DNA of 54,382 nucleotides from Candidatus Poribacteria bacterium (GTDB lineage: Bacteria > Poribacteria > WGA-4E > GCA-2687025): positions 1-54,382 of the forward strand of contig JABGQA010000163.1 in NCBI GenBank assembly GCA_018644665.1, given 5' to 3'. The notes beneath the pieces are model-generated. The model made no database searches, was not told where the DNA came from, and saw nothing but the letters and a program-made list of their open reading frames with translations. Below, piece by piece: positions 50,281-54,382 of the stretch. Every line of letters starts with the position of its first letter. Position 1 is the stretch's first letter. Both the position numbers and the translations under genes were made by a program.

Positions 50281-51172
50281 CGAGCGCGGGCGCCGGATCG
50301 GTCTCGCCGTACACTTCGGCGGGGCCGAGGTAGTCGGGGTAGCGATCACGCAGGTGTTTGCGCGCCTCGTAGCACAGTTGACACTCGTCGGCGTAGTCGT
50401 CGCGCGGGACGAAGCCGTGTGTCTGCGCCGCCTGCGCGAGCCTCGCCGGGCCGCCGTCCAACAGCAGCCGCACGATGGGGTGCGACTTCGGGTCGTAGCC
50501 CTCGATCGCGTCCGCCAACGGCTTGTTGCGCGCGGAGTCCATCGCGAGGCCCTGGCACAGGTGCAGCATGCCGTACTTGTCGAGGTGGATGCGCCCCGGC
50601 GTCTCCAGCTTCTCGCGCGTGCATTCCGTGAACGTCTGCCACGCCGCGCGGTCGTCCTCCTTGCCCGGCGCGAGGCTATCTGCGGCGCGTCCCCGGAACA
50701 TCACGCGATCCGCCGGCGTGCCCATCCGCCCCACGTTGACCCCGAGTTCCTCGGCGACGCGCGCGGCGATCTCCACGCGCTCCAGCGGCACGAACGGCTG
50801 ATGATACTCGTCCGTGCTCAATGACATGCCCGTGAGACCGGCGTCGATGAGCGGCTGTAGTCGCTTGCGGGCGATCTCCTCGGTCTTCGCCCAGAAGCCG
50901 TTCGAGAGGATGCTGACGTCCCAGCCGCGCTCCGAGCATTGCCCGATGAACCACTTCAGGTCGGCGTACTCCGTGAACACCTCACCGCCCTCGATGAAGA
51001 TGCCCGTGATCGTGCCCATCTCGAGGGCCTCGTCGAGGTAGCGGGTGACGTCCTCGCGCGGTATCGCGCCTCGGTGCGACGGATCGCCCCACACGAAGCA
51101 GTGCGCGCACGACGCGCTGCACCGGTAGGTCAGCAGGAAATGGATGCCCGTGAGGTTCTCCGCGCCTGCCAT
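50273..51172 (-). CDS. Radical SAM protein with one auxiliary cysteine cluster
   Basis: The 299-residue iron-sulfur enzyme has CSASCAHC (C18, C22, C25) as the radical SAM cluster, IFIEGGEVFTEY as the GGE SAM-binding motif, and a TIM-barrel core. C-terminal cysteines ECTRE, HLCQG and ECQLCYEARK provide four ligands for an auxiliary cluster, as in twitch/SPASM subdomains. The substrate is unknown. The ATG at 51172 has GGAGGAGG upstream with about eight bases of spacing; upstream in-frame sequence is Arg-rich and rejected. It is convergent with iolD, overlapping it by eight bases, and divergent from the WD40-cyclase gene. No obvious peptide substrate gene is adjacent. Confidence 0.85.
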   Translation of the reverse strand: MAGAENLTGIHFLLTYRCSASCAHCFVWGDPSHRGAIPREDVTRYLDEALEMGTITGIFIEGGEVFTEYADLKWFIGQCSERGWDVSILSNGFWAKTEEIARKRLQPLIDAGLTGMSLSTDEYHQPFVPLERVEIAARVAEELGVNVGRMGTPADRVMFRGRAADSLAPGKEDDRAAWQTFTECTREKLETPGRIHLDKYGMLHLCQGLAMDSARNKPLADAIEGYDPKSHPIVRLLLDGGPARLAQAAQTHGFVPRDDYADECQLCYEARKHLRDRYPDYLGPAEVYGETDPAPALAR

Positions 51173-51340
51173 GAACCACGCCTCCTCCGTGCCCGTGTGC
51201 GAGCGGCTGTTGGGGCAACAGTAGCCTACGCGGCGTCGAACGGTAATGGCGGCTGCCGGAGGCCTTGACGGCACCGCGTGCCTCGCGTGTAATCTGTGCG
51301 CGCCGACAACGAAAAGGTGAAGAAAGACGAGAGAAGCGCC

Positions 51341-54300
51341 ATGAGACTCCGAAGGGGCCGGACTGCCGGGTTGCCCACTCCCCGGCGGCAGGCCACGGAG
51401 AGGCCGCCGCCGCCCGCAGAGTTCCCGGCCGGGATCACGCATCGGCGGGCCCTGTCTGTGCGCAGTGATGATGCATACGCGCTGGTATGGTCGCCAGACG
51501 GACGCTACATTGCGTCCGGCGGCGAAGACAAAGTCCTCCGCGTATGGGACGCACAGACCGGCGAATCACATGCACAACTCGACGGGCACTCCGGGTACAT
51601 ACACAGCGTCTCGTGGTCACCGGACGGACGTCTGGTTGCGTCCGCCGGAGAGGACCGAGTCGTGCGAGTGTGGGACGCGCAGGCTGGGCAGGAACACCGA
51701 CAGCTCATCGGACAATCGGGATGTGCATACAGCGTTTCGTGGTCCCCAGACGGACGCCTCATCGCGTCGGCCGGAGCGGATGAAGTCGTGCGAGTGTGGA
51801 ACGCGGAGACCGCAGAACCGCAGAGACAGCTCCAGGGGCACACGGGTTGCGTCGCGAGCGTCTCGTGGTCGCCCGACGGACGCCACATCGCAGCTGGTGG
51901 CGAAGACGAGGCCGTGCACGTGTGGGACGCGCAGACTGGGGAACCACGACCTAAGGTCCAAGGTCACACGGCCCCGATTCGGAGCGTTTCGTGGTCGCCC
52001 GACGGGCGGTTCATCGCAGCCGGCGGAGAAGACAAGGTCGTGCGCGTGTGGGATGCCGAGTCGGTAGGAGGCCGCCAGCAGCTAGAAGCGCACACGTCGC
52101 CCATATTGTGTCTGTCATGGTCGCGTGATGGCAGGATGCTGTCTTCCCTGTCGTATGCCGGAAGGGAGCGGCTCTGGCAGGCTGGGTCGTGGGAGAATAT
52201 AGCCGTCATCGACGGCCGCGCGTGCGCCGGCTGGTCGGATGCCGACCACCAGGGGTTCCACCCGACGGAGCCCCTGTTCGCCACGCTCGGCAAAGAGGGC
52301 ATCGAGATACTGGATCTCGACTATGGCGTTCTCCTCGGCGATGTGACCGCCAGCGGAGTTCCGGCGCACTACGCCAACGCGAGGGTCGTGCTCGTCGGGG
52401 ACACGGGCGTCGGGAAGACCGGACTGGCTCGCGCGCTGATGGGAGAGCCACACAAGGCGACAGACTCGACGCACGGCCGACGCGTGTGGACGCTCAGCAG
52501 TGAGGAAGCGCCGCTCAACGGACACGGGACCGAGACGCGCGAGACGCTTCTGTGGGACCTCGCCGGACAGCCGGGCTACCGTGTCACGCATCAGCTCTAC
52601 CTCGATGAGGTGGCCGTCGCGCTCGTGGTCATGGACGCCCGACATGAGACGGACCCGTTTGTGGGCGTCCCCTATTGGGCGCGGGCGCTGCGCCAGGCGC
52701 GGCAGAGGCAGGGCGAGTCCGGTTGCCCGATGAAGGTCTATCTGGTCTCCGCGAGGACGGATCGCACGGGGCCTGCAGCCAGCGAAGATCGCATCGCCTA
52801 CGTCATTCGCGAACTCGGTTTGGACGGGTACTACGCGACGAGCGCGAAGGCTGGATGGGGCATCGACGAACTCCGCAGCGTGATACGCGGCGCCATCGAG
52901 TGGGACACGCTACCGAAGGTCTCGTCGACCGACCTGTTCCGCCGCATCCAACGCTTCCTTGTCGCGCAGAAGGAGGAGGGCCGCGTCCTCGCGACGGTCG
53001 AGGAGTTGCACGGCGACTTCCAGACCTCCAACGAAGGCCAGGACGGCGACGTGTTCCCGGAGTTCGAGGCGTGCATCGACCGCGTGCAGTCTCGCGGCCT
53101 GATCCGGCGTCTGCGCTTCGGGGACTTCGTGCTCCTGCAGCCGGAGTACATCGACGCCTACGCGTCGTCCATCGTGAACGCCGCGCGGACACAACCGGAC
53201 GGCGACGGCTGTATCCTCGAAAGCAGGGCACGGGGTCTGGCCTTCGAGATGGCGTCTGACGCGCGCGTCGAGGACGAACAGGTCGAAGGCGTCCTCCTCG
53301 CCGCGACGATCGACGACCTACTATACCGCGAGCTCGCCCTCCAGCAGCGCGCGGACGACGGCGACTACCTAGTGTTTCCCTCCGAGTTCGGGATCAAACA
53401 TCCCGACATGCCGGACCCGGAAGGTAGCCGGGTCGCCTTCGGATTCGAGGGCGCCGTACATAGCATCTACGCCACGCTCGCCGTGCGCCTGGCCCACAGC
53501 GACCTGTTCGAAGGCGTTGGCATGTGGCGCAACGCGGCGACGTACGCGCCTAGCGTGGGCGGGCACTGTGGCATGTTCCTGAGCCGCGCCGATGAGGGTT
53601 CCGGCGAACTCACGCTGTTCTTCGACCCCGACGCGCCGGAGTTCGCGGAGTACCAGTTCGAGCAGTACGTGCGTCGGCACCTCGACCGTAAGGCCGTCGC
53701 GGGGTCTGTCGTGCGTCGCCGACTATTCACCTGTTCTCAATGTGGCGAACGCATCACCGACACGGCGGTCGCCCGTCGCCGTGCGCGCGGCGACGCGGAT
53801 CTGCCGTGCCCTGCCTGCGACACGCGTGTGTCGCTACTAGACGGCTCTGAACGCCTGGAGGAGCTGTACGAATCGCGCGTCGCCGAGATGGATCGAGCCG
53901 CGGAGCATGTGAGGGACGTGGGAACGACGATCGCGGCCGCGCGCGGTGCGCTGCAGACTGAGGAGTTCCGTGCGTGGGTGAACGCCGGCGTCGCTTCCGC
54001 GGGTCAGGAGCCCACAGTCGCGCTCGTGTTCACCGACGTTGTCGGTTCGACGAGCCTCGGCGTTGAACTCGGCGACAGAGCCGGACGCGGTGTCCTCCAG
54101 GAACACATGGAGCAACTCGCCAGGCTGACGGATCAGTGTGGCGGCGCAGTCGTGAACGAGCGTGGCGACGGTGCGATCGCGGTCTTTCCCGAGTCTGGGA
54201 CCGCTCTAGACTTCGCGCTTGGCCTCCACTCCGCAACCATATCTGTGGATCTGATGACACGCGTAGCGATCCACGTGGGGCCGGTACGACTCAACGGCGG

Positions 54301-54382
54301 CGACGTGTCTGGTACGGCCTTGGCGTATTGGAGATATGGTCAAGAGTTGTGTATGGCGGTCAGGCGGCTTCCTCGGTGGACA
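51341..54382 (+). CDS. WD40-Roc/COR-zinc ribbon-class III cyclase fusion (runs off the window)
   Basis: At least 1,014 residues are open to the edge. Blades 1-6 of a WD40 propeller repeat every 42 residues from about residue 44 (SWSPDGRxIASxGEDxVVRVWDA), and a degenerate seventh ends near 330. A Ras-like Roc GTPase follows: P-loop GDTGVGKT (353-360), DLAGQ (406-410), SARTD in place of NKxD, and TSAK. A COR-like winged-helix region comes next, then a zinc ribbon (C798, C801, C823, C826). A class III nucleotide cyclase domain starts at FTDVVGS (D899) and has GDG at 942-944. The lysine that normally selects adenine is N939. A likely role is a STAND/Roco-like sensor that makes a cyclic nucleotide. 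The ATG at 51341 has only weak purines upstream (GACGAGAGAAGCGCC), so a later start is possible. Confidence 0.85.
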   Translation, partial: MRLRRGRTAGLPTPRRQATERPPPPAEFPAGITHRRALSVRSDDAYALVWSPDGRYIASGGEDKVLRVWDAQTGESHAQLDGHSGYIHSVSWSPDGRLVASAGEDRVVRVWDAQAGQEHRQLIGQSGCAYSVSWSPDGRLIASAGADEVVRVWNAETAEPQRQLQGHTGCVASVSWSPDGRHIAAGGEDEAVHVWDAQTGEPRPKVQGHTAPIRSVSWSPDGRFIAAGGEDKVVRVWDAESVGGRQQLEAHTSPILCLSWSRDGRMLSSLSYAGRERLWQAGSWENIAVIDGRACAGWSDADHQGFHPTEPLFATLGKEGIEILDLDYGVLLGDVTASGVPAHYANARVVLVGDTGVGKTGLARALMGEPHKATDSTHGRRVWTLSSEEAPLNGHGTETRETLLWDLAGQPGYRVTHQLYLDEVAVALVVMDARHETDPFVGVPYWARALRQARQRQGESGCPMKVYLVSARTDRTGPAASEDRIAYVIRELGLDGYYATSAKAGWGIDELRSVIRGAIEWDTLPKVSSTDLFRRIQRFLVAQKEEGRVLATVEELHGDFQTSNEGQDGDVFPEFEACIDRVQSRGLIRRLRFGDFVLLQPEYIDAYASSIVNAARTQPDGDGCILESRARGLAFEMASDARVEDEQVEGVLLAATIDDLLYRELALQQRADDGDYLVFPSEFGIKHPDMPDPEGSRVAFGFEGAVHSIYATLAVRLAHSDLFEGVGMWRNAATYAPSVGGHCGMFLSRADEGSGELTLFFDPDAPEFAEYQFEQYVRRHLDRKAVAGSVVRRRLFTCSQCGERITDTAVARRRARGDADLPCPACDTRVSLLDGSERLEELYESRVAEMDRAAEHVRDVGTTIAAARGALQTEEFRAWVNAGVASAGQEPTVALVFTDVVGSTSLGVELGDRAGRGVLQEHMEQLARLTDQCGGAVVNERGDGAIAVFPESGTALDFALGLHSATISVDLMTRVAIHVGPVRLNGGDVSGTALAYWRYGQELCMAVRRLPRWT
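51488..52240 (+). repeat. Six 126-base WD40-coding tandem repeats
   Basis: The TGGTCxCCxGACGG core recurs with exactly 126-base spacing (start points 51488, 51614, 51740, 51866, 51992, 52118). The second to fifth units are very similar at the nucleotide level, which indicates recent duplication or ongoing gene conversion, while the sixth has diverged. Confidence 0.85.

Overview
This window is a stretch of GC-rich (roughly two-thirds G+C by eye), gene-dense bacterial chromosome with 29 protein-coding loci that I can support. I found no rRNA, tRNA, CRISPR array or recognisable insertion sequence. The gene content points to an uncultivated lineage of the Poribacteria/Latescibacteria type, or a planctomycete-like relative. 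The pointers are two phytanoyl-CoA dioxygenase (PhyH) family proteins, a DUF6785-type multi-pass membrane protein, short secreted LamG proteins ending in a GKxAxxWxxLK tail, a TPR plus CRTAC1 (FG-GAP/ASPIC-UnbV) pair, an IolD, two radical SAM proteins, and huge secreted proteins ending in a FlgD/T9SS-like NYPNPFNPETW module. The phylum is an inference from gene content, not proven. Strong GGAGG-type ribosome binding sites decide many starts, and several starts are GTG.

Layout. 335-11443 (minus) is a single 3,702-residue secreted cadherin/Ig-repeat protein with fibronectin, dockerin-like, cohesin-like and C-terminal sorting-like modules. 11906-14906 holds a PhyH dioxygenase and a DUF6785-type membrane protein. 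15197-16135 (minus) is a secreted TolB-like propeller. 16378-21575 is an SOS mutasome cassette, lexA-imuB-dnaE2, with a cluster of three perfect stem-loops between imuB and dnaE2. 21588-24551 (minus) is an unusually large protein with a RelA/SpoT nucleotidyltransferase domain and about 800 residues of helical repeats. 25191-28609 carries a radical SAM protein, an unrecognised protein and a lipoprotein PI-PLC. 28620-31937 (minus) is a second large dockerin/cohesin protein that shares its C-terminal module with the first. 32273-33729 holds an SRPBCC protein, a PIN-like DUF5615 protein and a frameshifted VOC gene.

34009-36802 is a tandem array of three paralogous LamG proteins, each followed by a stem-loop. 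36899-41209 is a translationally overlapping set: threonine synthase-like enzyme, TPR protein and CRTAC1-type seven-bladed propeller. 41416-46217 (minus) holds an aldo/keto reductase with a changed catalytic tetrad, an M14 metallopeptidase, a small membrane protein and a second PhyH protein. 46468-51172 has a PAS-PAS sigma-54 activator, iolD, and a convergent radical SAM gene that overlaps iolD by 8 bases. The window ends inside a WD40-Roc/COR-zinc ribbon-class III cyclase fusion (51341 to the edge), whose cyclase homology is lost 57 bases before the edge.

The most system-like novelties are the WD40-Roc-COR-cyclase receptor-like protein, the RelA/SpoT-helical-repeat protein next to the SOS mutasome, the tandem stem-loops inside the mutasome operon, and the pair of cell-surface proteins that carry dockerin, cohesin and sorting-like modules on one chain.
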